From Zygotorulaspora mrakii (lineage: Eukaryota; Ascomycota; Saccharomycetes; Saccharomycetales; Saccharomycetaceae), in assembly GCF_013402915.1 (NCBI RefSeq), contig NC_050724.1, positions 1,116,001 through 1,180,000 of the forward strand: a stretch of 64,000 nucleotides of DNA, read 5' to 3'. Of this stretch, positions 40,001 through 49,726 are shown piece after piece. The notes under the pieces are model-generated. The model saw nothing but the letters and a program-made list of their open reading frames with translations, was not told where the DNA came from and ran no database searches. Made by a program: the position numbers and the translations under genes. Position 1 is the stretch's first letter. Every line of letters starts with the position of its first letter.

Positions 40001-40383
40001 ATCATGTTAATCAAGAAGTAATTAGGCGAATGCTCGTTTTGGAAAACATTGGAACTATAGATTTGGCGTGTGATGGGCAAGATGCATTCGAAAACGTTCA
40101 AGCATTACAAAAAAAAAATGAACATTATGATCTCATTTTCATGGATGTTCAAATGCCGAGAGTCGATGGACTTTCGGCAACGAAGATGATTCGCGGTGAT
40201 TTAAATTATAAATATCCCATTGTTGCACTAACAGCATTTGCCGACGAAAGCAACATTAAAGTCTGCTTAGAAGCTGGTATGGACGGGTTCCTATCGAAGC
40301 CTATAAAAAGACCAAAATTAAGAACAATTCTCGAAGAATACTGCCCTGAATATAGCGCCAACAAAGCGCAAGATAAAACATAA
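37069..40383 (+). CDS. SLN1: osmosensing hybrid histidine kinase Sln1
   Basis: The 1104-residue membrane kinase has TM1 at about 25-49, a large extracellular sensor region with several N-glycosylation sequons, and TM2 near 337-358. A HAMP-like linker carries a Ser-rich insertion, and the dimerisation/phosphoacceptor helix has His537 (ISHELRTPLNG). The catalytic domain carries the N box (NLVSNALKF), G1 (DTGPGID) and G2 (GGTGLGLSI), and a C-terminal receiver domain has Asp1026 in FMDVQMPRVDG. In yeast Sln1 passes phosphate through Ypd1 to Ssk1 and Skn7, holding the HOG pathway off at normal osmolarity. An acidic insertion of about 60 residues splits the ATPase domain between the N and G1 boxes. 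Position matches YIL147C. It is convergent with RPL40. Confidence 0.96.
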   Translation: MRFRQIQLALREKLSPPLRIGIRTQLTALVCIVALVSLIILAITTGVYFTSNYRNLRSDRLLMAAQLKSSQVDQSLNYLYYQCYWLSSRDTIQTALANYVSGNKTYENWLDATSVIQRFLASSALFSVVRVYDAGFNAVLNSTNNGTGDLLPVDILNELLPLSSDIALPSSLETQGMLTDPVLNDTTYVMSMSLPIYANPSIILSEPRVYGYITLIMSADSIKSVYSLNATTGLDLTNFLLVSAVYNSSERLNGYRFVFPSEGLSSQILHQVFEIDNDTFLNPALREGDSGSVTHEEFLGGSYAIGYSPSSFMFVNWISIVLQSEAVFMEPSTRLAKIISGTVVAIGVFVCMVTLPLTRWAVQPIVRLQAATELITEGRGLRSSTPGGSVSRSSSFIHRRPSRTSSLHSLTFNEKGGTIDGSGRYSGSYAADGSLNHDKVAQNSTGSSINDGSSNRSKKLTTSANLIEARVPVYRRVFSDELSELTDTFNTMTDALDQHYALLEDRVRARTRQLEAAKIEAEKANEAKTVFIANISHELRTPLNGILGMTAISMEERDIDKVQNSLKLIFRSGELLLHILTELLTFSKNVLQRTKLEKRDFNITDVALQIKSIFGKVAKDQGVKLSIIMSPNMIRRMILYGDSNRIIQIVMNLVSNALKFTPVDGKVNVRIKLMGEYDLKKSTEGDHRIVHIIEDTQPADDMPQTPGHKPDDEANLSDKTIDATLSANTDETDDGHSDYKIEKPDDYDSSSLISISTSSYDDTIFHSQFKKTTCTLEAENGEALENPKTWVISIEVEDTGPGIDPSLQESVFEPFVQGDQALSRQYGGTGLGLSICRQLATMMNGTMKLDSTLNVGSKFTFTVPLIQTREITVDTDNPFEDEFNPRSKKNRKVKFKLAKSVRSKSSLVNSSPKAASNVKNLVEKHSDMTKNNGSSQSLSSVPLDRPFLQSTGTALSSKAHENQSAVSKPFKILVAEDNHVNQEVIRRMLVLENIGTIDLACDGQDAFENVQALQKKNEHYDLIFMDVQMPRVDGLSATKMIRGDLNYKYPIVALTAFADESNIKVCLEAGMDGFLSKPIKRPKLRTILEEYCPEYSANKAQDKT

Positions 40384-40575
40384 GTATATTAACAATGGGA
40401 GCCTATTGGTTTCCATGAGTCAAATAGAGTACTAATAAATTCATCATGCAACTCGAATAAAGAGCATTTTTTTGAAAAACGGCCTAATTAAATTTGTTTA
40501 TACAATTATTTAATGTATACAAAAAAGGTATGATGACATAAACGCATGTAATATAAAGTAAAGATGCGAAATTGT

Positions 40576-41318
<743 letters not shown>

Positions 41319-41643
41319 CTTTGAATCTTGGGTTCTTCTCAAATACTAAATTAATAAGGACACCTCAGTTTCAACACCTATGTTTTCAATATTAACTGAA
41401 GTGTTTAGATTGAAAGTTTACAGCGTATAATCGACGATCCTCTCTCAGCCCGCGCTCTCCTCTCGTCCTGTCATGTCAAGACTTCGCCTGGATGTATCCG
41501 CCTGCCTACAGCGCACTGTCTGCCGAGGGGAGCCGTTACTGACGATTCGCACGCCTCCCCCTCCAGTGGCTCCGTCCCGCCACAGAATCCTCTGCCTGTG
41601 ATGGCTCATGCAACTTTGGACGCCAGCCTACACCCTCTGTGGT

Positions 41644-41656
41644 TGCGTATGGGTGG
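41644..41656 (-). promoter_or_regulatory. Rap1-type site of RPL40 (RPG box)
   Basis: The minus strand reads CCACCCATACGCA, matching the ribosomal-protein Rap1 consensus ACACCCATACATT through its CACCCATAC core. It is about 330 bp before the RPL40 ATG. Confidence 0.6.
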
Positions 41657-41787
41657 TACTGCCAGTCTTGGTTGCGTCCGTTCAAGCGCAACCAGCATAT
41701 TCCTCGTTGCGCCGCGCCAAAAAAAGCCGAAAAAACTAGTTGAAAACTGAAACCCACACACCAGAAGAGTCTCACTACTTTCGCGGG

Positions 41788-41799
41788 TGTACGGATGGT
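41788..41799 (-). promoter_or_regulatory. second Rap1-type site (HOMOL1-like)
   Basis: The minus strand reads ACCATCCGTACA, one mismatch from the HOMOL1 form AACATCYRTRCA. Paired Rap1 sites 130-150 bp apart upstream of a ribosomal-protein gene are typical of yeasts. Confidence 0.5.
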
Positions 41800-42251
41800 A
41801 AGTAACAGTCAAATATTCAATGTCACATGCATGTCACATGCTCCAACGTCCTCAAAAGGGGGTCGTTACCCAGCCATACTTTCAGGTTTTGTATGTTTTT
41901 TTCCCTGTAGGTGAATATGCCGGTGATTATCACCTACACGATGGGAATGGTTACGGGAAGTAAGGATGATGATTGTGTGCCGTGACGAAATCTCGGCGAA
42001 CGAACAAACGATGAATAAGAAGTGCAGTGGATTGAGTCGAGCGGAATAGGGAACACTGAAGAGGTCGCACTGCCAATTGACAAGACTGAACATACGAGAC
42101 GTGTCTAAGCTGCTGAAAAAGAACTTGAAATTGCAAGAATTTGTTGTAGGCTTCTTTTCCTTCTTACACATCTGTGAATTGCACCGCTGTTGAAAGTTAA
42201 CAGGGAAGAAAAGAGGGCAAGGAGGTTTTAGTTTAGTTGAGTGCTGCCACG

Positions 42252-45200
42252 ATGTCAGAGACCGATGCAGGTGGCAGAGACGGGGTGGTAGATGGAGAAG
42301 TGTCTGCATTCTTGGGACTACCCCCACAGAAGACCGAGACAATTGACCCAGAGATTGTTCGCGTGATAAGAACAAAAATTCAGGAATTCAGTCAGCTCAA
42401 ATCCCAAAATATGAGACTCACAGTCACTATAGATGAAGTCAAATCTGTATCCACAAAGCGAAACGAAGCTTTGAGGGCAGAAGTCGAAAAGGCACTCAGG
42501 GAAAGCGACAAAATAAGAAACGAGAGAGATGAATTGGATAAATCGATATCTGAATTGAGCAATGAAAGGACGAATTTGATCAGCAATTTAGAGACTTCTA
42601 AGAATGAGGTCAAGGAGCAATCGGAACAGAGAGACTTGTTGAAGAAGGATAAACAGGATATCGTTAATCTCTTAGCGGAGAAGGTGGAGGAATTGCAAGG
42701 CTCCAAGAATGAATGCGATAGATTTTTGAAACAAAATAAAGATCTGCGCAATAAAATTATGGAACTAGAGAGTCTGAATCAAAATTTACAATTCAATGAT
42801 TTGAACATCAAGGCCGAAGTCCAAACGCTAGAACAAAGATTAAATTTGATTACAAAAAACAACGAATGGCTGGAAGAACAATTCAACAGTCAAAGCGAGG
42901 AGCTTGTTTCTTTGAGACAATCTTTCAGCTCTAAGCTGCAAGCTAGTGCAAAAGAGCTTTCAATTGTTAAGAATGACCTTCAATTAGAACAAACAACGAA
43001 ACAAGTTATCATAGAGAAAAATGATGAATTATCGAAGAATTTGCAGGAGAAGATGTTACAAGTTAAAGAGTTAAGCGATACGTTGGCCACAGAAAAGGGC
43101 GAATTCCAAAGAGAGATGTCCTTAAAACAACGGTTGATTGACTTGTTAGAGAAGCAATCAACGTCATTGAAAAATGAACTTAAATTTGCCTCAGAAAGAA
43201 ATGATTCGTATTCATCAGATGCTGGTGAGAACAAATCTTTACATAATGAAAGAGAAAAACTCATATCGGATTTGGCAGAATTAAGGTCAAAGTATGAAAA
43301 TTCAGAGAGTGAACGTCTACGACTGGAAGCATTGGTCGAAGAGTTTATGCCAAATGACGAGAAACTTGAATTAAATGAAAACTCAACCATGCTCACATCA
43401 TATAATACAGACTCCTCTACACCGTCGCGCAAACTTTATGGTGATCTAAGTATCTTGAGAAGACAATTATTGAAAGAAAAGCACCAAAAGGAGAATTTAC
43501 AACGCCAAGTGGAATCATTTATCATTGAACTGGAGCACAAGATTCCAGTTATCAATTCGTTTAAAAAGAGAACTGCAATGTTAGAGGCAGAATTAAACGA
43601 TGTTGCATTGTTGTTGGAGCATACCTCAAATGAAAAGGAGACCAAGGAAAGAGAGTTTGATATGGTGAATTCTAAGATCAAACAGTATGAGTCCAATATT
43701 CATGATTTGGTTAGACAACGATCTGATCTAGCTCATCAGGTGCAGTACTTACTATTGCACATTTCGGTGCAAAACGACAACAATGGACCTTTAACACAAG
43801 ACGAGGTGGCTTTTGTAAAAAAGATTTTGAATAATGAAGATCCGAATTACGCAAGTGACTCTCAGCGTGTCATTTCGGAGAGGTTATTGGAGTTCGATAA
43901 TGTCATTGCTATGCAAGAAAAGAATGCAGAACTTTTAAAAACCGTCCGAAATTTGGCAGATAAATTGGAAGCAGAAGAATTCGCTAGACGTTCCGATAGT
44001 ATGACTATCGAAAGTAAAACTATAAAAGAAGCTAAGGAGGCTATCGTTACGTTACAATCATTCAATGAAAAGCTAGAATCCAAATTGAAAAGTATCGAAA
44101 AAGAAAGGGACGCCTATAAAACACTAGTTGCAGATCGTAAGGATCGAGAAATGGCCAGTCCGTCTTCTTTAAAGAAGCATGACGAAATCGAAAAAGAGGA
44201 AAGCGAGAAGAAAATTCAAACTCTTGAAGATCAGCTGACAGCAGTAACAACCGAATATTCCAAGAATATTCGAATGCTGAATGAGGAAATACAGCAACTA
44301 TACAAAGTTAAGAGTGAAATCACCATAAACTTAGAAAAGGAGAAGTTTTCAAGGCAATTAGCTGAAGAGAGACTAAACCTGTCACAGAATAGTTTAGAGC
44401 TGACACAGAATGAAAACAGAGAACTGTCAAGAAGGTCTAAACATCTACAGGATCTCATGGAAGCACAAGATCAAAGAACAGGCAAAACTATGGATGAGTA
44501 TATTGCCTGTAAAACTAAACTCGGTATAGTAGAGTCCAAGATATCAAATATGGAGGCGGAAAGAGACCTTCTAAAGTCTTCAGAAAATCGCCTAAAGGAT
44601 GGTTACAAAAAACTATCTGATGAAAAGAATACTCTTAGAATAATGGTAACACAATTGCAAACATTGCAATCAGAACGTGAGATCATGTTACAGAGCATTC
44701 AAAAAGACCATCAAGAGAAGATCAAAAATCTGGAAAGTGCTATTAGTAAGGCTCATGAATCCTTGACTTCCAAGGATTTGGAGATCAATACGATAAAAGA
44801 GTCTTCCCAGAATAAAAGTCAAATATGTGAAGAGAAAATAGATTCTTTACGGCAGGAAATTAGTGAACTGCGAGAAAAATTGACCGAAAAGACGGTTTTA
44901 GTGTGTAAACTAGAATCTGATGTCAAAAATACAAAGAGAGAACTCGAGGAAAGTAAGGCTCGTATTTCTTCTTTTGATGTATTAAATGATACGGAGAATA
45001 GCGAAGGAACTCAGAAGAATATCTTTAAAGATCTTGAGAAAGCTAAAATTGCCCTTGCAGACGCGTATTCTCAGGTTGAACATTATAAAGAGCTAGCTTC
45101 TTCATCAGAGGAGTCCTTAAATACAGTTAGAGCGGAATACACCGAAGATAGAGAAAATTTGGCAACAACTTTAGAAAATTTAAGAAAAGAGAAAGATGGG

Positions 45201-47711
45201 ATGGAAGAACGTATTTCTAGCTTGAATAAGCAGCTACAAGACGTAAGCACAGAACTGAAAACTGAGAAGGAACACTCAGATACAGAAAAAAGTGAACTAC
45301 TCAAAAAATTTTCAATTTTGAAGGCTAACGATCAGCCACTCGAAGAAATGAAGAAAAAGCACGAGCTTCAGATAGAGGAGCTTAAGAAAGATCTGGAGGA
45401 ACAAGCGTCATACGCAAATAAAGCTCAAAAAAATTACGAGGAGGAGCTAAAAAAACACGAAGCCATCTCGAAAACAGTTAGCGAACTAAGAGAGCAAGTT
45501 CGAGATTATAAATTGTCTGCAGAACATCTTAAATCATCAAGAGATCAACTAAGCGCCACTCTAGAGGAAAGCGAAAAAAGTTGGCTGGTACAAAAGTCTG
45601 ATCTTGAGGCCCAGTTGGATGCTAACAAAGAACGTCTCGAAGACCTTTCTACTCAAAACAAACTTTTGTATGATCAGGTTGAACTATTCTCAATGAAGGC
45701 AGGAGATCAACAAGGTGTTACTTTCACCGAAGAACATGATCTTTTGGTCAGCCTACGTCGCGAGAGAGATATTCTGGAAACTAAGCTTGCTGTCAGCGAT
45801 AGAGAAGTTAAAACCCTCCGTCAGAAGCAAACAATCTTGGAGAATGAGCTGAAAATGGCACGTGCCCAGGCGGCTGAGCTCAAGGAAACAGATGCAAAGC
45901 GTCAAAGTTTTACAATTGAACACCAGAAAATTATGGAACAATTGAATCAGTTGAACTTGATGAGAGAAAGCAATACCACCTTACGAAATGCTGCCCAGGC
46001 CGCGAACAAGAAGAATGACGATCTTCGTGAAGAGCTAGACAATCTGCAGAAAAAATTAATTCCATTACAATCGGAGAATGCTAGTTTGCACGATACAATA
46101 CAGGAGAAAGATCAACAAATAATTCTTTACAAAAGCGAGTCAAACCGTTGGAGAGAGCGCTCTCAGGAAATTTTGCAGAAGCAGGAGAGAATTGATCCGG
46201 AGGAATATGAAAAACTAGGCAATGAGGTGTCTTCTTTGAAATCTCAACTTGAGGAGCGAATCAAAGAGAATACTGACTTGAATGACAGATTCAATAGGCT
46301 CAAGAAACAGGCACATGAAAAGCTAAATGCTTCTAAAAATGCTCAAACGACGTTGACTTCAGAACTGAACGAATTACAGGAGGCTAAAAAGAATCTAGAA
46401 GAATCCTTACAAAAAGAGACTATAAAATGTCGTGATCTGGAGTCAAAACTTGCTCAAACTATGAGCTCTGTCGAATTTGAGAAGTTACAGGATGATTTGG
46501 CCAAAGCACTTCTCAGATCAAATGAAGTTGAGGAGAGCCTTCAAGACACTGTTAACTCTTCGAATACATTGACAGAACATCTCAAGAACGAGATTGCCTC
46601 ATTGAAAAATGAACTCTCGATTTTGAAGGCGAAAGAGGAAACAACTCGTGCTGCAATTTCTGGCCAAAATGAAGACCTATCAAATGTAGTGGAATCTATG
46701 AAGCAAGCTTTTGAGCAAGAAAAAATCGATTTCATCAAGACAAAAACGGAGGAATTCAATAAGCAACTCGAAATGCATAAAAGTCATACTCCAGCAACTC
46801 AAAATGTACCTCAAATCAGTAACATCGATGAAGAAAAGAGAAAATGGGCAGACGAATACGAATCTGCCGTACTACAACGAATTCAGGAGGCCGAAGAAAA
46901 TTTAAAAAGACGGATCAGGAAGCCAACAGAGGATAGAATCAATAGCGTCATTGAGAAAAAGAAGCAAGAGTTAGAAGATGAATACAAAAAGAAGCTTTTC
47001 ATTCAAGATAATGAAATCCCGCTGAGTGATCAACAACGGGAAGAAATACGAAAAGAGCTTGAGAAAGATTTGCAAAATCATTTCGAAAATGACTTGAAAG
47101 AAGCCAAAAAGAAGTCTTTTGAAGAAGGCAAACAGCAAGCATCAATGAAAACCACATTGTTAGAAAGAAAGATTTCAAAACTTGAGACGCAACTTAAAGA
47201 TAGAGAGAATGGCGCTGAATTGAAAGAGGCCAAAAAGCCGTCAGAAAACGATGAATCAAGTGATCTTTCTACACTTTCAAAGATAGACGAGAGTGCTGAG
47301 GCTGGGAAAAAACCCAGCCGACCACCCACCTCAGGCGAACAAGTTTTGAAATTAAATAATAATCCAACCTTTGGCTTTCAAACAACGCCTAATAGCAATC
47401 CTTTTACGTCATCCTTTCAAAACACTAGCTTTGAAAACAACTCAGTATTCGGAGCTAAACCATCCTTCGGGGTAGCAGGCAATGGTGAGTCATCTCCATT
47501 CGGTAAATTTGCGACAGGTTTTGGAAGCAATGTTCAAAAACCAACATTTTCTCTGGCACCTACACCGATGGTCGAGAAACCTGAAGAAGCAGAAAATGCG
47601 ACCGAAAAAGAATCCTCGGGGGAATCAAATAATCCCTCCCCTTCAAAAAGACCCACAGAAAGTGAGGAACAGACCGAAAACAAGAGATTGAAGGAAGATT
47701 CTACAGAATAA
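42252..47711 (+). CDS. MLP1: nuclear-basket coiled-coil protein Mlp1/Mlp2 (TPR family)
   Basis: The 1819-residue protein is almost entirely heptad-rich coiled coil from about residue 35 to 1600, dense in Glu, Lys, Leu and Gln. A TPR/MLP1-like segment in the middle is followed by a basic region, then an acidic Ser-rich tail with five FG dipeptides near residues 1707-1765 (TFGF, VFG, SFG, PFG, GFG). The end is KRPTESEEQTENKRLKEDSTE, with a nuclear-localisation-like cluster. Mlp proteins form the nuclear basket and retain unspliced mRNA. The frame extends five codons to a TTG at 42237; the first ATG is at 42252. It is the single ancestor of YKR095W and YIL149C. Confidence 0.95.
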   Translation: MSETDAGGRDGVVDGEVSAFLGLPPQKTETIDPEIVRVIRTKIQEFSQLKSQNMRLTVTIDEVKSVSTKRNEALRAEVEKALRESDKIRNERDELDKSISELSNERTNLISNLETSKNEVKEQSEQRDLLKKDKQDIVNLLAEKVEELQGSKNECDRFLKQNKDLRNKIMELESLNQNLQFNDLNIKAEVQTLEQRLNLITKNNEWLEEQFNSQSEELVSLRQSFSSKLQASAKELSIVKNDLQLEQTTKQVIIEKNDELSKNLQEKMLQVKELSDTLATEKGEFQREMSLKQRLIDLLEKQSTSLKNELKFASERNDSYSSDAGENKSLHNEREKLISDLAELRSKYENSESERLRLEALVEEFMPNDEKLELNENSTMLTSYNTDSSTPSRKLYGDLSILRRQLLKEKHQKENLQRQVESFIIELEHKIPVINSFKKRTAMLEAELNDVALLLEHTSNEKETKEREFDMVNSKIKQYESNIHDLVRQRSDLAHQVQYLLLHISVQNDNNGPLTQDEVAFVKKILNNEDPNYASDSQRVISERLLEFDNVIAMQEKNAELLKTVRNLADKLEAEEFARRSDSMTIESKTIKEAKEAIVTLQSFNEKLESKLKSIEKERDAYKTLVADRKDREMASPSSLKKHDEIEKEESEKKIQTLEDQLTAVTTEYSKNIRMLNEEIQQLYKVKSEITINLEKEKFSRQLAEERLNLSQNSLELTQNENRELSRRSKHLQDLMEAQDQRTGKTMDEYIACKTKLGIVESKISNMEAERDLLKSSENRLKDGYKKLSDEKNTLRIMVTQLQTLQSEREIMLQSIQKDHQEKIKNLESAISKAHESLTSKDLEINTIKESSQNKSQICEEKIDSLRQEISELREKLTEKTVLVCKLESDVKNTKRELEESKARISSFDVLNDTENSEGTQKNIFKDLEKAKIALADAYSQVEHYKELASSSEESLNTVRAEYTEDRENLATTLENLRKEKDGMEERISSLNKQLQDVSTELKTEKEHSDTEKSELLKKFSILKANDQPLEEMKKKHELQIEELKKDLEEQASYANKAQKNYEEELKKHEAISKTVSELREQVRDYKLSAEHLKSSRDQLSATLEESEKSWLVQKSDLEAQLDANKERLEDLSTQNKLLYDQVELFSMKAGDQQGVTFTEEHDLLVSLRRERDILETKLAVSDREVKTLRQKQTILENELKMARAQAAELKETDAKRQSFTIEHQKIMEQLNQLNLMRESNTTLRNAAQAANKKNDDLREELDNLQKKLIPLQSENASLHDTIQEKDQQIILYKSESNRWRERSQEILQKQERIDPEEYEKLGNEVSSLKSQLEERIKENTDLNDRFNRLKKQAHEKLNASKNAQTTLTSELNELQEAKKNLEESLQKETIKCRDLESKLAQTMSSVEFEKLQDDLAKALLRSNEVEESLQDTVNSSNTLTEHLKNEIASLKNELSILKAKEETTRAAISGQNEDLSNVVESMKQAFEQEKIDFIKTKTEEFNKQLEMHKSHTPATQNVPQISNIDEEKRKWADEYESAVLQRIQEAEENLKRRIRKPTEDRINSVIEKKKQELEDEYKKKLFIQDNEIPLSDQQREEIRKELEKDLQNHFENDLKEAKKKSFEEGKQQASMKTTLLERKISKLETQLKDRENGAELKEAKKPSENDESSDLSTLSKIDESAEAGKKPSRPPTSGEQVLKLNNNPTFGFQTTPNSNPFTSSFQNTSFENNSVFGAKPSFGVAGNGESSPFGKFATGFGSNVQKPTFSLAPTPMVEKPEEAENATEKESSGESNNPSPSKRPTESEEQTENKRLKEDSTE

Positions 47712-48015
47712 CCATCCCTTGATAGTTTGCATGTTAATTACATAGATAAGGTCCCAAAAAAAATCAATGTATTATATATAAATGAATATTTGTGATTGTA
47801 TTGTATTCTTTAAAGCAGCAAATTTCTTTTTAGTGTATACAGCATGGACTCCTCTTGCTTAATGATAATAGCGATTTTATTTTTTGCTTATTGATTCATG
47901 TGGGTCTCTAGCCTAGCGCGTATCACACAGATCTTGTACACGACAGTTGAACGTCAAATACAAGAAAACATCTGCAGAATAGAACACGAACAATGTCTTA
48001 GGAGTGTTGGACTAA
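47712..48015. other. intergenic region MLP1 / MCM10
   Basis: This is a 304-bp AT-rich gap between two plus-strand genes. It should contain the MLP1 terminator and the MCM10 promoter; no specific element was recognised. Confidence 0.4.
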
Positions 48016-49722
48016 ATGGATGACCCCAGGGAGATTTTGGCAAGCGACAAGTTTAACAATTTGTCATCAGATGGGGAAGAAGCGGTGGAACTTGCTAAAC
48101 AGATTGATGAGATCGAAAGACAAAAAAAAGATCTCTTAAGAAGATTACAGCAGAAGAAAAGGGTGGTAAGAGTAGCAGATCCCAACTTTCAAGAGATTCA
48201 GATCGAAAGTTCGCCAAAGAAACGAAAACAGGAACCCCAAAAGGCTGGTTTGACAATTCAACCTAAAATCGAAGTACAGAACGTGAACGAGTCGAAGGTC
48301 CAAAATGACCAACAACTCCCTTCAAATAGCTCACCTTATTTTGTGCAAAGATACCGAAATGCTAAAAGGGAAGAACAGAAGGAATTACACCAGCGACAGG
48401 TATTATTGAGCTCTCGGGTTCACTCTTTCGCTGGCGTCGACGGTAAACAAAAGTCGAAAAGTGAACCGGTTGATGAGCAAGACGAATATTCAAGTCTTTG
48501 GCTGAAACAAAGGTATATACCGAGAGAGAATTTAAAAGAAGCTTTATATGAAGTAAAGATCCTACGATTAGGTAAGCTTTTTGCGAAGGTCAAGCCTCCT
48601 AAGTTCACCGAACCTCAGTATTCTAATTGGGTTACTGTTGGGATTCTGAGTGCCAGAGGAGAAGTCAAGTTTACAACTGGCGATAAACCTAAAAAATTCT
48701 TCAAATTTACTCTCACAGACTTTCAATTCAATCTAGATGTATTTATTTTTGGGAAAGCAAATGTTGAGAGATATTACAATTTACGAGTAGGTGATTTGGT
48801 TGCGGTCCTCAATCCTGAAATTTTACCATGGCGTCCCTCCGGGAAAGGTGGATATATTAAATCTTTTAATCTTCGAATTTCTCACAATTTTCCTTGTATA
48901 TTAGAGATTGGCGCCAGTCGAGATCTCGGCTGGTGCCCTGTTTTTGATAGAACCAAGAACAAACCCTGCGGAGCGCCTATCAACAAAGCAAAAGAAAAGT
49001 GCTGTGACTATCATAAGGAGACCAAATTTAGAACTACGAATGCGAAGAGGGTAGAATTGAGTGGTACACATGCTCTTGGAGCACCAATTAAAGTCGATGC
49101 TCAACCTTCACTTTATCGAGATAAATCTTCACGATCAAAAAATACATTTAAGGTTATGCCTAGTTGGTCGAACCGAGGAATCAGTAATCACAATGAGCAA
49201 AGTAGTACTAAAGGTTATCATTTCAGCAATACAAATGCAGCGAAGGCATTTTTCAGCGAGAAATTTCAAAACCCTGACTTATTGAATAATTTGGATAGTA
49301 AAAGAAGAAAGATTCAAGACGGAAAAAAATCGCTACTAATTGACAAAAAACTAAAAGGTTTATTAAGCAAGGATTTTTACTTTGGCACAGCAGACAAAAA
49401 TTCAGAGAGTGTTCTTCGAGCTACCGAAAGTACATTGCAGAGTGGTTTAATCCAAAGTGTTGGATTTGATCCAACCCATGGAAAAATGGCAGCCATACTA
49501 AAACAGGGTAGTGGAAGATTGGAAAATCACAAAGAAAGCGGGAAACAAATAGCGGTCACAGATTTATTGAAGGTAAAAAAGAAAAGCGTGAGCTTGAAGC
49601 CTTCACGAGAAATACTGCTGGAGAAGAAACATCACAGAGATCAGGTATGGCACGAACATTTTGGTAAACAGTCCTCCAAAACTTCAAGTGACTCGGATAG
49701 CGATTTGGAGATCATAGGCTAA
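48016..49722 (+). CDS. MCM10: replication initiation factor Mcm10
   Basis: The 568-residue protein is almost the same length as in S. cerevisiae. An N-terminal coiled coil lies near 20-50 (LAKQIDEIERQKKDLLRRL). The conserved internal domain has an OB fold (about 185-295, KFFKFTLTDFQFNLDVFIFGK). The CCCH zinc finger that follows begins at Cys307 (CPVF, then PCGAP, then KCCDYH), and a basic C-terminal region ends in an acidic DSDSDLEIIG. Mcm10 activates the CMG helicase and stabilises polymerase alpha at forks. Order matches YIL150C. Its stop codon is only 4 bp from the stop of the convergent lipid-kinase-like gene, so the 3' UTRs must overlap. Confidence 0.95.
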   Translation: MDDPREILASDKFNNLSSDGEEAVELAKQIDEIERQKKDLLRRLQQKKRVVRVADPNFQEIQIESSPKKRKQEPQKAGLTIQPKIEVQNVNESKVQNDQQLPSNSSPYFVQRYRNAKREEQKELHQRQVLLSSRVHSFAGVDGKQKSKSEPVDEQDEYSSLWLKQRYIPRENLKEALYEVKILRLGKLFAKVKPPKFTEPQYSNWVTVGILSARGEVKFTTGDKPKKFFKFTLTDFQFNLDVFIFGKANVERYYNLRVGDLVAVLNPEILPWRPSGKGGYIKSFNLRISHNFPCILEIGASRDLGWCPVFDRTKNKPCGAPINKAKEKCCDYHKETKFRTTNAKRVELSGTHALGAPIKVDAQPSLYRDKSSRSKNTFKVMPSWSNRGISNHNEQSSTKGYHFSNTNAAKAFFSEKFQNPDLLNNLDSKRRKIQDGKKSLLIDKKLKGLLSKDFYFGTADKNSESVLRATESTLQSGLIQSVGFDPTHGKMAAILKQGSGRLENHKESGKQIAVTDLLKVKKKSVSLKPSREILLEKKHHRDQVWHEHFGKQSSKTSSDSDSDLEIIG

Positions 49723-49726
49723 ATGC

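Larger units (their letters stand above)
41319..42251. other. divergent intergenic region RPL40 / MLP1
   Basis: This 933-bp region has the paired Rap1-type sites on the RPL40 side and a nested inverted repeat (41908-41936) on the MLP1 side. Minus-strand open frames here have no protein character. No RNA gene was recognised. Confidence 0.55.

Noticed and set aside
41536..42375. Minus-strand open frames in the RPL40-MLP1 gap
   Set aside because: They have non-ATG starts or low-complexity products, no family resemblance, and lie over Rap1-type promoter sites.
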